Notes: generated by a model not told the origin, from the sequence alone. Positions 7,389 to 16,929 are shown, numbered from the stretch's first letter. The stretch is 43,225 nucleotides of DNA from Opitutales bacterium (GCA_020831485.1 JAFIGG010000030.1:1-43225), one strand, 5' to 3'. Translations and numbers: made by a program.

Positions 7389-9242
7389 ATGTCCTCTTCC
7401 CCCCAGTTCAAGGAACTTTCCTCTGTGGTCGTACGCTTCGCGGGCGACTCCGGAGACGGCATGCAAGTTGTCGGAGAACGCTTCACGGACAGCTCTGCCT
7501 TCATTGGCAACGACGTCGCGACCTTTCCCGACTTCCCTGCGGAAATCCGCGCTCCAGCCGGCACCATTCCGGGCGTTTCCGCCTTTCAAGTCCACTTCGG
7601 CAGCCGCGACATTCTGACACCCGGCGACGAACCGGATGCTCTGGTGGCCATGAACCCTGCGGCCCTGGCAGTCCATCTCAGCGACCTCGCCGAGGGAGGT
7701 CTGCTGGTTGTCAACACCGCTGCCTTCACGCCGGCCAACCTGAAGATGGCCAACTACGACAAGAATCCACTCGATGACCCTGAGTTGCAGAAGCGCTACC
7801 AACTGGTGGCAATAGATATCACCGAGCTGACCAAGGAGGCATTGAAAGACAGTCCGCTAAAGGCGAAGGACCGTCTACGCTGCAAAAACTTCTTTGCACT
7901 GGGCTACATGTACTGGGTCTACAGTCGCTCGCTGGACACGACCATCCGCTTTATCGAGAGCAAATGGGCCAAACGTCTTCCCGATGTTGCCGCGGCGAAC
8001 ATCACCGTGCTCAAGGCCGGCTATTTCCTCGGGGAAACGATGGAAACCCACCGCAACCGCTACAGTGTGGCGCGCGCGGCGACCAAGCCGGGCACCTACC
8101 GCAAGATTTCAGGTAACGAGGCACTCGTTCTTGGCCTCTATACAGGCGCTGAAAAATGCGCCCGCCAACTGGTCTACGCTGGTTACCCCATCACTCCCGC
8201 TTCCTCCATTCTCGAAGGCCTCTCCGCTCTCAAGCACATGGGTGTCAAAACCCTGCAGGCTGAAGACGAAATCGCCGCCATCGGGATGGCTATAGGAGCG
8301 AGTTTTTCGGGCTCACTGGGCGTCACCGGCACGAGTGGTCCAGGCATGTGCCTCAAATCCGAATTCATCGGCCTGGCGATTTCAACCGAACTGCCGCTGG
8401 TTATCTGCAACGTGCAGCGCGGCGGACCCAGCACGGGTCTACCGACCAAGACCGAGCAGGCAGACCTGCTTATGTCGCTTTTCGGCCGCAACAGTGACAG
8501 CCCGCTACCGGTGGTTGCGGCCTACTCACCGTCGGACTGCTTCAATGCGGCGATTGAGGCCTGCCGGATTGCTCTGCGCTACAGCACTCCGGTTATCCTT
8601 CTAAGCGACCTGTATCTGGCCAATGGCGCGGAGCCCTGGCGCATTCCAGACGCCGACAGCATTTCCGAAGTCGACATTCCAGTAGCCAAACAAGGCGAAC
8701 CCTACCGCACTTTCGCGCGCAACCCGGAAACCCTTTCCCGCACCCTTGCAATTCCGGGTGTGCCCGGTCTGGAGCACCGCATCGGCGGACTTGAAAAGGA
8801 CGAAAGCGGCAGCGTCAGCTACGACCCCGACAACCACGAGCAAATGGTCCACCTGCGGGCGGCAAAGGTGGAGCGCATTGCCTGCGAGCTGCCGCCTACG
8901 GAAGTTCACGGTAAAGCTGAAGGTTCTGTGCTGGTCCTATCCTGGGGCGGCACTTACGGGTCGGTGATGTCTGCAATCCAGCACCTGCAGACGGAAGGCT
9001 ATGCCATCAGTGGCGTTCACCTGCGTCATCTGAACCCTTTCCCAGCAGACCTCGGAGAGATCCTGAAACGCTTTGACCGGGTGGTCATTCCGGAGCTCAA
9101 CATGGGTCAACTCAGCCAGTTGATCCGCGGCCGCTACCTGGTGGACGCACACGCGGTCACCAAGGTCAAGGGTCGTCCATTCAAAGTTGCGGAATTGCGC
9201 GACGAATTCATCCGCCACCTCAACGAACTGAAACAGCAATGA
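7389..9242 (+). CDS. korA: 2-oxoacid:ferredoxin oxidoreductase, alpha subunit (gamma-alpha fusion)
   Basis: Alpha subunit, 617 residues, of a two-subunit 2-oxoacid:ferredoxin oxidoreductase, most like the 2-oxoglutarate type. The enzyme oxidatively decarboxylates 2-oxoglutarate to succinyl-CoA and reduces ferredoxin. The N-terminal ~190 residues are the gamma domain (VVVRFAGDSGDGMQVVGERF; FPDFPAEIRAPAGTIPGVSAFQVHFGS). The pyrimidine-binding alpha domain follows (YAGYPITPASSILEGLSAL; QAEDEIAAIGMAIGASFSG; GTSGPGMCLKSEFIGLA; VQRGGPSTGLPTKTEQADL). The C-terminal part contains VLVLSWGGTYGSVMSAI and IPELNMGQLSQLIRGRYLVD, typical of the CoA-binding transketolase-C region. The stop overlaps the korB start by 4 bp. 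Substrate preference is inferred from family resemblance. Confidence 0.9.
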   Translation: MSSSPQFKELSSVVVRFAGDSGDGMQVVGERFTDSSAFIGNDVATFPDFPAEIRAPAGTIPGVSAFQVHFGSRDILTPGDEPDALVAMNPAALAVHLSDLAEGGLLVVNTAAFTPANLKMANYDKNPLDDPELQKRYQLVAIDITELTKEALKDSPLKAKDRLRCKNFFALGYMYWVYSRSLDTTIRFIESKWAKRLPDVAAANITVLKAGYFLGETMETHRNRYSVARAATKPGTYRKISGNEALVLGLYTGAEKCARQLVYAGYPITPASSILEGLSALKHMGVKTLQAEDEIAAIGMAIGASFSGSLGVTGTSGPGMCLKSEFIGLAISTELPLVICNVQRGGPSTGLPTKTEQADLLMSLFGRNSDSPLPVVAAYSPSDCFNAAIEACRIALRYSTPVILLSDLYLANGAEPWRIPDADSISEVDIPVAKQGEPYRTFARNPETLSRTLAIPGVPGLEHRIGGLEKDESGSVSYDPDNHEQMVHLRAAKVERIACELPPTEVHGKAEGSVLVLSWGGTYGSVMSAIQHLQTEGYAISGVHLRHLNPFPADLGEILKRFDRVVIPELNMGQLSQLIRGRYLVDAHAVTKVKGRPFKVAELRDEFIRHLNELKQQ

Positions 9243-10267
9243 GCCAAGCCATTTCCCCTTCTTCCACTGAGAACCTCACCCGCAAGGACTTCGTCACGTC
9301 CAACGACGTGCGCTGGTGTCCCGGCTGTGGTGACTACGCGATCCTCAACGCGATGCAGCGCACCTTTGCGGAGCTGGGTGTTCCGCGAGAGAAATTTGTC
9401 GTGGTCAGTGGTATCGGTTGTTCCAGCCGATTCCCCTACTACATGAACACCTACGGGTTCCACACGATCCACGGCCGCGCTCCCACCGTTGCTACAGGTG
9501 TCAAAGTCGCCAATCCGGACCTGTCGGTATGGGTGATCACCGGCGACGGCGATGGTCTGAGCATTGGCGGCAATCACCTGATGCACATGCTGCGGCGCAA
9601 CGTGAACGTGAAGGTTCTTTTGTTCAACAACCGTATCTACGGATTGACCAAAGGTCAGTACAGCCCAACCTCACCGACGGGTTTGAAAACCAAAAGCACG
9701 CCGATGGGATCAATCGATCACCCTATCAACCCCTTGCTCTTCGCATTGGGCGCGGAATCAACCTTTGTAGCACGCACGGTTGACACCAACGTGAAGCACA
9801 TGAGCGAAGTATTCAAAGCCGCTCATGAACACGAGGGGGCGGCCTTTATTGAAGTCCTGCAAAACTGCGTGATCTTCAATGATGGAACCTGGGATCCGGT
9901 CGCCTCCAAGGAGAACCGCGACAACCAGTTGCTCTATCTCAACGATGGCGAGCCATTGCGTTTCGGTCCAGAGCAAAGCAAAGGTTTGCGGATGAAGGGC
10001 TTTGATCCCGAAGTTGTTGACTTGAACGAAGAGCCGGAAGCTGAACTCATTCATCACGACCCGGAAGCCAACGGGATCAACTACGCTCAGCTACTGGCGC
10101 ACATGTCCTATCCGCAGTTCCCCACCCCGATGGGCGTCATCTGGCGAACCCAGAGAGCAACCTATGAGTCGTTGATCCATGGTCAGGTCGCCGAAGCCCA
10201 GAACCGCCCGGGAAGGAAACCGCTGCAGGATTTGCTCAACGGCAGCGAGACTTGGCAGGTTAGCTGA
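9239..10267 (+). CDS. korB: 2-oxoacid:ferredoxin oxidoreductase, beta subunit
   Basis: Thiamine-diphosphate-binding beta subunit, 342 residues, and partner of KorA. Iron-sulfur cysteines appear in WCPGCGDYAIL, SGIGCSSRFPYYMNTYG and LQNCVIFND, the pattern for the single [4Fe-4S] cluster of two-subunit enzymes. The ThDP/Mg motif is GDGDGLSIGGNH...NRIYGLTKGQYSPTSPTG. HTIHGRAPTVATG is also typical. ATGA overlap with korA indicates translational coupling and 1:1 production. The following gene is convergent, and no obvious terminator hairpin is visible in the 52-bp gap. Confidence 0.92.
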   Translation: MSQAISPSSTENLTRKDFVTSNDVRWCPGCGDYAILNAMQRTFAELGVPREKFVVVSGIGCSSRFPYYMNTYGFHTIHGRAPTVATGVKVANPDLSVWVITGDGDGLSIGGNHLMHMLRRNVNVKVLLFNNRIYGLTKGQYSPTSPTGLKTKSTPMGSIDHPINPLLFALGAESTFVARTVDTNVKHMSEVFKAAHEHEGAAFIEVLQNCVIFNDGTWDPVASKENRDNQLLYLNDGEPLRFGPEQSKGLRMKGFDPEVVDLNEEPEAELIHHDPEANGINYAQLLAHMSYPQFPTPMGVIWRTQRATYESLIHGQVAEAQNRPGRKPLQDLLNGSETWQVS

Positions 10268-10319
10268 TTCTGTGGACCTTGTTTCGGTGGGCGGTGTGCC
10301 TTGCAAGCCTTGGGGCGGC

Positions 10320-10799
10320 TCAGCACTTGACTACGGCGATACCGGCTTCGGACAGTAGCTCGGCTACGATGGGGTCGTTTTTGTAGTCGCGGTGGTATTT
10401 GATCGTGCGAATCCCACCTGCGGCAAGAATTTTAGCACAGTGGATGCAGGGGTAGTGTGTGATGTATGCTGTTGCACCCTCGACGGAGATCCCTCGTCGG
10501 GCCGCGTCAGCGATGGCATTTTGCTCGGCATGAACCGTGGCTTGTTCATGCCCGTCCCGCACGCGGCTGAGATGGGGCGATCCTGGCAGGAAGCCATTGT
10601 AACCGGCGGCAATGATTCGGTTTTTCTGGGCGCCGGCCGAAACCAGCACACAACCCACCCGCAGCCGGGCGCAGGCTGAGCGCGAGGCCATCAGCAAAGC
10701 AGTGGCCATGAAATACTCGTCCCAACTCGGCCGTTCCGCATTGGCGTCGAGAAAGGAACCGAGCATGTCGATCAATCCTGTGCCGCTACCGTCGCTCAT
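10320..10799 (-). CDS. dCMP deaminase family protein (ComEB-like)
   Basis: Zinc-dependent deoxycytidylate/cytidine deaminase of 159 residues. The metal and catalytic motif is HAEQNAIADAARRG (His ligand plus proton-shuttling Glu), followed by ITHYPCIHCAKILAAGGI (PCxxC ligands). The N-terminal SWDEYFMATALLMASRSACARLRVGCVLV is standard for the dCMP deaminase/ComEB group. It would convert dCMP to dUMP and so feed thymidylate synthesis. Its ATG overlaps the lpxD stop by 4 bp (ATGA), so it is translated after lpxD despite having no functional link to lipid A. Confidence 0.88.
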   Translation of the reverse strand: MSDGSGTGLIDMLGSFLDANAERPSWDEYFMATALLMASRSACARLRVGCVLVSAGAQKNRIIAAGYNGFLPGSPHLSRVRDGHEQATVHAEQNAIADAARRGISVEGATAYITHYPCIHCAKILAAGGIRTIKYHRDYKNDPIVAELLSEAGIAVVKC

Positions 10800-11833
10800 G
10801 ACTCTGAGAGCATTTTCTTAAGCTCTTTAACATCCTGCCCCATTTGCGGCAATTTGCGGACCCAGGCTTCGAGCCGGCGCTGTTCCTTCAGCTCGCGGGC
10901 AGGGGTTCCCGTATAGGCCTTACCTGCCTCCAGATCCTGACTCACTCCAGCCTGACCACCGACCATGACCCCATCGCCGATTTTGATGTGCCCAACCACG
11001 CCAACCTGGCCTGCAAGCGTAACGAATTTGCCCACTTGCGAGCTTCCCGCGATACCCGCAAATGCGCACAAAATGCTGTGTTCACCGATGATGACATTGT
11101 GGCCAACCTGGACCAGATTATCGAGCTTGCTGCCCCGACCGATTCGGGTCTCTGCGAAACGGGCACGGTCCACGGTGCTGTTGGCACCGATCTCCACATC
11201 GTCCTCGATCACAGCTATACCCACCTGGGGAATCTTGCGGTGGCCCTCAGCGCTGGAATCGTAGCCAAAGCCATCAGCACCGATCACCACTCCAGCGTGG
11301 AGCAGGCAGCGCTTGCCAATGCGACAGAAGTCATCCACCACCACCTGAGGACGCAACTCGGAATCCCGACCCACCACGGCTTGGCGGCCTACATACACCT
11401 GTGCACGTAGAACAGCACCCTCCTCAATGCGCGCTCCGGCCTCGACGACACATTGCGGCCCAACCCAAGCAGTTGCGGAAACCTCCGCGCTTGGATCGAC
11501 CACGGCGCTTGGATGAATCCCGGCTTTCTTTTCGGCCTTGTTGGCGGCGGCAATCTCCGAACAGAGTTGGGTAATCACGGCCGAGGGATTCGCGACCTGC
11601 AAAAAGGCCTGACCTTTATGCGGTTCGGCCTCATAATCGGCCGGGACCAGAATCACCGAGGCGCTGGAGACCTTGGCCTTGGACTGATAGCGCGGATGGC
11701 TCAGGAACGAAAGGTCCCCTTGCCTCGCTTCATCTAGAGCGGCGATGCGTACAATCGGCCCGTCAAAGGCACCTTTGACCTTTGCCTCCGGCAGCCGTTG
11801 AATCAAATCTTCCAATTTGAGTTGAATGCGCAT
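10796..11833 (-). CDS. lpxD: UDP-3-O-(3-hydroxyacyl)glucosamine N-acyltransferase
   Basis: Third enzyme of lipid A synthesis, which adds an N-linked 3-hydroxyacyl chain from ACP to UDP-3-O-acylglucosamine. From the ATG at 11833 (MRIQLKLEDLIQRLPEA) it has 345 residues, the normal size; the frame continues upstream, but that part crosses towards a terminator. The first ~100 residues are the uridine-binding domain. A left-handed beta helix of hexapeptide repeats follows (IHPSAVVDPSAEVSATAWVG). The two conserved histidines lie in NLVQVGHNVIIG and VGVVGHIKIGDG. A C-terminal helix covers about the last 30 residues. It heads a two-gene unit with the dCMP deaminase and is separated from skp by a terminator. 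Confidence 0.93.
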   Translation of the reverse strand: MRIQLKLEDLIQRLPEAKVKGAFDGPIVRIAALDEARQGDLSFLSHPRYQSKAKVSSASVILVPADYEAEPHKGQAFLQVANPSAVITQLCSEIAAANKAEKKAGIHPSAVVDPSAEVSATAWVGPQCVVEAGARIEEGAVLRAQVYVGRQAVVGRDSELRPQVVVDDFCRIGKRCLLHAGVVIGADGFGYDSSAEGHRKIPQVGIAVIEDDVEIGANSTVDRARFAETRIGRGSKLDNLVQVGHNVIIGEHSILCAFAGIAGSSQVGKFVTLAGQVGVVGHIKIGDGVMVGGQAGVSQDLEAGKAYTGTPARELKEQRRLEAWVRKLPQMGQDVKELKKMLSES

Positions 11834-11900
11834 TATTTCTAGCTGGCAGAAAGCCTCAAACGAGGCAAGCCCACTTGAATGAAACGAGTCATTCGGCCAC

Positions 11901-11929
11901 AAAAAACCTCCATCCCTTAAGATGGAGGT
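11901..11929 (-). terminator. Rho-independent terminator after skp
   Basis: On the minus strand ACCTCCATC and GATGGAGGT (11921-11929 and 11906-11914) form a 9-bp stem with a 6-base loop. Six T residues follow (complement of 11901-11906). It lies 35 bp after the skp stop and 68 bp before the lpxD start, so it closes the bamA-skp transcript before lpxD. Confidence 0.85.
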
Positions 11930-11963
11930 CTCTTGTAAAAAGACTCAAGAAGCAGACTGCAAA

Positions 11964-12545
11964 TCAGTCGCTGCTGGGAGCGTTGCGATTCAATTCGCGC
12001 AAAACGATATCGGTGATGTCCAGACGTGGATCCGCCCAGATAACGGTCGGAATACCGCGGCCACCGATGTCGGAGCTGTCGAGAATCACCCGGGCACCTT
12101 CTTCGCGGGCTATCACGTCGACCACATCACGAATTTCACCCAGCAACTCCTGCTGAATCTCCATCATGCGTTGATTCAGCTGCTGAGTTGTCTGCTGTTC
12201 CCATTGCTGGTTCTCGAACTGGACCTGACGGACCTCTTCGAATTTCCGCTGAACTTCAGCTTCATTCGCTTCGCGTGCGCTGTCGGACAGCATCGGATTT
12301 TCCAGGTCTTCCTGCATTTCTTGAAAATTAGCAACCTGCTCTTCAAAGCGGCGCTGCCGATTCTCTGCCTCGGCCATCGCCTGCTCATTAAGGCTCTCAA
12401 ACTGAGCCATGCGCTCGGTGGTTTTATAGTAACCTTCAAACAGGCGAACGATGCTGACGGTTACAATTTTGGTCTCTGCAGCCGCAACGCTGGCGACCAG
12501 GGTCAGCAACAAAGCGGATACTAGGAATCGTTTAATCGAGTTCAT
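11964..12545 (-). CDS. skp: OmpH/Skp family periplasmic chaperone
   Basis: Periplasmic chaperone that holds unfolded outer-membrane proteins on their way to BamA. The product has 193 residues with a cleavable signal MNSIKRFLVSALLLTLVASVAAAE. The mature start TKIVTVSIVRLFEGYYKTTERMAQ is typical of OmpH proteins. A long charged, Gln/Glu-rich coiled coil spans about residues 45-140, forming the Skp tentacle. A conserved C-terminal strand region, GARVILDSSDIGGRGIPTVIWADPRLDITDIVL, completes the body. It lies 72 bp downstream of bamA, the conserved bamA-skp order; here lpxD comes next but behind a terminator. Confidence 0.9.
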   Translation of the reverse strand: MNSIKRFLVSALLLTLVASVAAAETKIVTVSIVRLFEGYYKTTERMAQFESLNEQAMAEAENRQRRFEEQVANFQEMQEDLENPMLSDSAREANEAEVQRKFEEVRQVQFENQQWEQQTTQQLNQRMMEIQQELLGEIRDVVDVIAREEGARVILDSSDIGGRGIPTVIWADPRLDITDIVLRELNRNAPSSD

Positions 12546-12617
12546 TGATATGTGAGTTGATCTGAAATCAGATTGAGGTCAATTGTGATTTATAAGGATT
12601 GTTGTGTGAGTGAATGC

Positions 12618-14954
12618 TCAGAAACGGGTTCCGAACGAGAAATTGAATTGGTTGCCGCGGTCGTTATCGAAAATCAAGTTGCCTTGATTATCGTAATACC
12701 GGGTGGAAGTCAACGGGATGCCAAAGTCAAGGCGCAGCGGATTGCCAAGCACCAGCAGACGAATACCAAAACCCCAATTGTCATTGTAGGAGCCTGGCGC
12801 AAAGTCAAAACTGTCCTGATTGACAAAACCCCAGTCGTAGAAAAGAGCAAGGCGCAGTGGCTGCGCGACCTGGATGGAATATTCCAGGCTGCCAAAAAGG
12901 TAGGAATTGCCACCGATCGGCTCAAAGGAATCGATCGGACCCACCTCACGGTATTCGAATCCACGCAAAGTGTCCGGCCCACCCAGATAAAAACGGTCAA
13001 AGAAGGGTGCACGCTGGTTACTGTATTCCCAGATCGCGCCACCACGCAGTAGAACAGAAATCACCTGGTCACCCAATTCAAGAGTGGGAATGAAGAAGGC
13101 ATTGCGGGTTTCAAACTTAACGTATTCCGTATCCCCGCCTACACCAGCAAATGTCGTTGAGACTGAAGTCCGGCTGCCCCGGGTCGTGAAAACGAGGTCA
13201 TTTCGGGTATCCCGAGCCAGGAGCAGGCTGATCTTGGAGATGTTTCGCGGACTATTTTGTGCTTCTTCCCGGATTACCAGCGGAGCGCTGGGCTGGACAT
13301 CCTTGAGGTCCACGACTTCAAAACCGTAGGAGATCATGCCATCCACCAGGCCGAACAAACGGCGGCGCATGTAAACGTCAATACCCGTGCGAAGCTCGTT
13401 GTAGGAGGCACTTTGGAAGTCTGTCTCGCGACGGAACAATTCAAAGCCGAGGGCCAAACGCTGCTGAAAGAGCCAAGGCTCTTCGAAGGCCAGTGCCAGC
13501 TCGTTCGAGCGGGAGCCAATGGAGCCGCGAAAACGGAACTTCTGACCCGCACCCTGCAAGAAGGGTGAGCGCCATTTGAAGAGGTCAAAATTCGACTGCG
13601 ACACCTCGAAGAAAAACACAACACTCTCGAGGGAGCTGAAACCGGCGCCCAACTGGAAGTTGCCGGTGCGGCCTTCCCGAACCCGAATATTCAAATTGCG
13701 GCGGCCAGGAATGTTGGTCGGTTCGTGGTTGAGGTTCACCTCCTCGAAGAACCGCGTGTTGTGCAGACGGGCCTCCGAGTTCTTCATGTTGATCAAATTG
13801 AAAGTCCGCCCTGGCTGCAGCGCCAGCTCGCGGATAATGACAATGCTCTTGGTCTTGGTGTTGCCCTCAATATTGATGGACTCGAGGTCGAAGCGATCGC
13901 CTTCACGGATGTTGTAGACCAAATCGATGTCACCCGTTTCAACGTTGGGCCGGCGCTCCGCGCGAATGCTGCTGTCGAGGTAACCAACGGAACCATAAAT
14001 ATTCGTTATCCGCTCGATGTCTTCGTCCAGAACCTCCGGGTCAAACACATCGCCTGGCAACAGATTGAGGGCGGAAAACAGCTGGAGGTCCGGGAAGATG
14101 GTATTCCCCTGAATCGAAATATCACCTAGGCGATACTGACGGCCTTCATCGATGCGAATGGTCACCACCATGGAGTTCTCCGAGGGATAATCGATGGTGA
14201 CATTGGACTCTGGTATACTCACGTCAAGATAGCCCTCGCTCTGATAGAGCTGCCGCAAACGCTGGATGTCGTCCTGCAATTTATTCTCATCGAAGCGCCC
14301 TGAACCGGTCAGCCAGGACATGAACCAGCGACGGCGGGTTTCGATGCCCCGCCGCAGTTTGCGCGAGGAAAACTCGTTGTTTCCGACAAACTCGACGCGG
14401 GCGATGCGCAGTCGCGGGCCTTCATCAATCATGATACGGACGACGCCACGCCCCGTGTCCGGGTTGCGTTCGATTTCGTAATCAATGCGTACCTCGGTGT
14501 ATCCCCGGTCGCGATATAGGTCGCGCACTTCGCGGATATCCTGATTGATCCGGCGCTCATCCAGAGCCCCGCCGATTCGGATACTCATCTCGCGACGGAT
14601 TCGCCGGGTGGAGAGTCGGTCGTTGCCGGAAACCTCAATGCGCCCGACCCGATAACGCGCCTGAACATTAAAGATGATGCGCACTCTTCCATCCCGCATC
14701 TCCTCCGTCTCGGCCTCAATGTAATCAAACATGCCGGTTCCGTAGAGCGAACGAATGGAGCGATCCACAAGGGTTTGACTATACGGTGCGCCTTCGCGCA
14801 ACTGAACCCGGGCAATAATGGCTTCATCACTGATGTTCTGAATGTCCATAAAGCGGACTTGAACATCACCCACCACCAAATCAGTGGCTCGACCTTGCGA
14901 GAAGGCTATGACGCTGGAGCATAAAAAGAGTACAATCAGGAAAAATGGACGCAT
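12618..14954 (-). CDS. bamA: Outer membrane protein assembly factor BamA
   Basis: Central Omp85 component of the BAM complex, which inserts beta-barrel proteins in the outer membrane. The product has 778 residues. A signal peptide (MRPFFLIVLFLCSSVIAFSQG) is followed by successive POTRA domains to about residue 420, seen as repeated patterns such as VGRIEVSGNDRLSTRRIRREMSI, IARVEFVGNNEFSSRKLRRGI, YRLGDISIQGNTIFPDLQLF and DLESINIEGNTKTKSIVIIREL. The 16-stranded barrel contains the Omp85 loop motif as GGPDTLRGFEYREVGP (usually VRGF) and ends in a C-terminal Phe (NFSFGTRF). It starts 8 bp after the dnaB stop, so it is probably in the same transcript. Confidence 0.94.
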   Translation of the reverse strand: MRPFFLIVLFLCSSVIAFSQGRATDLVVGDVQVRFMDIQNISDEAIIARVQLREGAPYSQTLVDRSIRSLYGTGMFDYIEAETEEMRDGRVRIIFNVQARYRVGRIEVSGNDRLSTRRIRREMSIRIGGALDERRINQDIREVRDLYRDRGYTEVRIDYEIERNPDTGRGVVRIMIDEGPRLRIARVEFVGNNEFSSRKLRRGIETRRRWFMSWLTGSGRFDENKLQDDIQRLRQLYQSEGYLDVSIPESNVTIDYPSENSMVVTIRIDEGRQYRLGDISIQGNTIFPDLQLFSALNLLPGDVFDPEVLDEDIERITNIYGSVGYLDSSIRAERRPNVETGDIDLVYNIREGDRFDLESINIEGNTKTKSIVIIRELALQPGRTFNLINMKNSEARLHNTRFFEEVNLNHEPTNIPGRRNLNIRVREGRTGNFQLGAGFSSLESVVFFFEVSQSNFDLFKWRSPFLQGAGQKFRFRGSIGSRSNELALAFEEPWLFQQRLALGFELFRRETDFQSASYNELRTGIDVYMRRRLFGLVDGMISYGFEVVDLKDVQPSAPLVIREEAQNSPRNISKISLLLARDTRNDLVFTTRGSRTSVSTTFAGVGGDTEYVKFETRNAFFIPTLELGDQVISVLLRGGAIWEYSNQRAPFFDRFYLGGPDTLRGFEYREVGPIDSFEPIGGNSYLFGSLEYSIQVAQPLRLALFYDWGFVNQDSFDFAPGSYNDNWGFGIRLLVLGNPLRLDFGIPLTSTRYYDNQGNLIFDNDRGNQFNFSFGTRF

Positions 14955-14962
14955 AAGGAAAT

Positions 14963-16429
14963 CTATTCTGAGGGCTGGCGGGCGTAGTTTTCGAATCGGG
15001 TATAATCCGGGATGAAGGTCAACGGAATATCGCCCGTAGGGCCGTTACGTTGTTTTGCAATAATGAGTTTTCGTTCATGGGATGCCTGGGGGACGATAGG
15101 ATTCTCATCACTGTCGCGATTGGTCGAGAGTAGAAATACCACGTCGGCATCCTGCTCAATTGAGCCGGACTCACGCAAATCGGAAATGCGAGGTTCGCGA
15201 TTTTCTTTTTCGGAAGCACGGTTCAACTGACTCAAGACCAGAACGGGAACGCTGAGTTCCTTCGACATCGCTTTCAAGCCCCGGCTGATTTCTGCAATTT
15301 GCTGTTCCCGGGGAACCCGTTGATCGGTGCCACTGAGAAGCTGCAGGTAGTCGACCATGACCAAACCCACTTTTTCCCGCTGACAAACGCGCCGGGCCTT
15401 AGCCCGCAACTCAAGGATGTTCAAACCGCTGGAATCGTCCACCCAAATAGGGGCCTGACGCAGTTCGGCACCGGTCTGAACGAGCTTCTTCATCTCGTCC
15501 TTGCTGACAGTGCGGTCGCGGATCTTGCGCAGGTTGACCCGGGCGCGCCCGCACAGCATCCGCATGGCCAACTGCTCGGAAGGCATTTCCAGACTGAAAA
15601 CCAGAACGCCGTTGCCCTCCCCTTTGACCGGAAGTGCAACGTTTTCGGCGATATTCATGCCGAATGACGTTTTCCCCATCGAGGGTCGGGCGGCGAGAAT
15701 GATCATCTGTCCGGGATGCAGGCCAAAGGTCATTTTGTCCACGTCAATGTAGCCCGACATCACCCCGGAAGTCTGCTTCCCCTGCAGAATCTCGTTGATC
15801 AGCTGAAGGGTGGCATCGACGGAGTCCTCGAATTTCTCAGCCGACTCCTGGACCCAATCCTCATTGATGCTGAGGATCTCTTTTTCGACCGAGTCAATAA
15901 AATCAGCCAGGCGATCCTGTTGAGTGTAAGCGGAATCAGCAATGTTGACCGAGGTGTTGATCAGGCGCCGCAGCATCCACTTCTCGCGCACGATCTCCAT
16001 CCAGTACTGGGCATGGGCCGTGGTCTGGATATGCCCTGTGAGGTCACCGAGGAATGCGGGACCGCCAATCAGTTCAATCAATGGCGTATCCGCAGGCGTC
16101 AGCCGCTGTTGCTCTTTCAGCCAGGGAATGGACTGAACGGAGCGACTGTTGAGGGCATCAAAAACGATCACCTCGTCGACGGACTTGCCATCGCGGTAGA
16201 GGTCAATCAGCACCTGATAAACGACCTGGTGCGCAGGAAGGTAAAATGCTTCAGGCCGAAGCCGGGCCTCCAGGCAGCGGGTGATCAACTCCGCACCGCC
16301 CTCCAGAATACAAGACCCGATTAGGCCGGACTCCGCCTCCAGATTATGGGGCGGAACCCTGCCTTTGACGTCAGGTTTGCCAGGAGCAGCTACGGACGAT
16401 GAATCGCCTGCCTTTCCGAAACGAGCCAT
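14963..16429 (-). CDS. dnaB: Replicative DNA helicase DnaB
   Basis: Hexameric 5'-3' replicative helicase, 488 residues. The N-terminal collar domain starts with PPHNLEAESGLIGSCIL. A linker leads to the RecA-type ATPase domain with Walker A at about residues 247-255 (ARPSMGKTSF) and Walker B VGLVMVDYLQLLSG. EISRGLKAMSKELSVPVLVLSQLNRASE and SDLRESGSIEQDADVVFLL are further DnaB signatures. No intein is present: the Walker A region, a common intein site, is uninterrupted. It lies 2 bp after rplI, the standard rplI-dnaB arrangement, and 8 bp before bamA. Confidence 0.96.
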   Translation of the reverse strand: MARFGKAGDSSSVAAPGKPDVKGRVPPHNLEAESGLIGSCILEGGAELITRCLEARLRPEAFYLPAHQVVYQVLIDLYRDGKSVDEVIVFDALNSRSVQSIPWLKEQQRLTPADTPLIELIGGPAFLGDLTGHIQTTAHAQYWMEIVREKWMLRRLINTSVNIADSAYTQQDRLADFIDSVEKEILSINEDWVQESAEKFEDSVDATLQLINEILQGKQTSGVMSGYIDVDKMTFGLHPGQMIILAARPSMGKTSFGMNIAENVALPVKGEGNGVLVFSLEMPSEQLAMRMLCGRARVNLRKIRDRTVSKDEMKKLVQTGAELRQAPIWVDDSSGLNILELRAKARRVCQREKVGLVMVDYLQLLSGTDQRVPREQQIAEISRGLKAMSKELSVPVLVLSQLNRASEKENREPRISDLRESGSIEQDADVVFLLSTNRDSDENPIVPQASHERKLIIAKQRNGPTGDIPLTFIPDYTRFENYARQPSE

Positions 16430-16431
16430 GC

Positions 16432-16929
16432 TCAGGCCGATGCGGATTCCTCTTCGCCTTCTTCTTCCTCAATGGGATTCTCCGAAACGACTTCGAATTC
16501 GAAATCGGTGGAGACTTCCGGATGCAGGCGGATCCGCGTGCTGTGTTTACCCAGGCTTTTGACCGGGGTGTAGAGGCTGACCTGTTTCTTGTCGAGCTCG
16601 ACACCTTCTTCCTTAAGGCGGTTCAACAAGTCCTGTGCCGTCACAGAGCCAAACATTTTGCCACCAGGGCCGGTTTGGACCGCGAATGCGATGGAGATTT
16701 TGCCGATTTTCTCAGCGAGTTCCTGGGCAACCTCAAGCTGTTGCTTGCGGCGCTCTTCCGCGCGGGCGCGGAGGACTTCCATCTGCTTGCGGTTGGCGCG
16801 GGTCACCGGTATAGCGATGCCGCTCGGAAGCAGGTAATTACGGGCGTAGCCAGCCTTAACAGTGACTTCGTCCCCCTCGTCACCGAGGTTTTCGACAGGT
16901 TTTAGCAGAAGCAAATTTGCAGTAGCCAT
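16432..16929 (-). CDS. rplI: 50S ribosomal protein bL9
   Basis: Large-subunit ribosomal protein bL9, 165 residues. The N-terminal rRNA-binding domain reads NLLLLKPVENLGDEGDEVTVKAGYARNYLLPSGIAIPVT, matching the family signature (G-D-x-V-x-V-x-x-G-Y-x-R-N-x-L-x-P). A long connecting helix and the C-terminal domain follow. The last ~15 residues form an acidic tail (EEEEGEEESASA) not usual in E. coli bL9. It sits between ssb and dnaB; rpsR, often found next to it, is missing here and lies at 30832. Confidence 0.95.
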   Translation of the reverse strand: MATANLLLLKPVENLGDEGDEVTVKAGYARNYLLPSGIAIPVTRANRKQMEVLRARAEERRKQQLEVAQELAEKIGKISIAFAVQTGPGGKMFGSVTAQDLLNRLKEEGVELDKKQVSLYTPVKSLGKHSTRIRLHPEVSTDFEFEVVSENPIEEEEGEEESASA

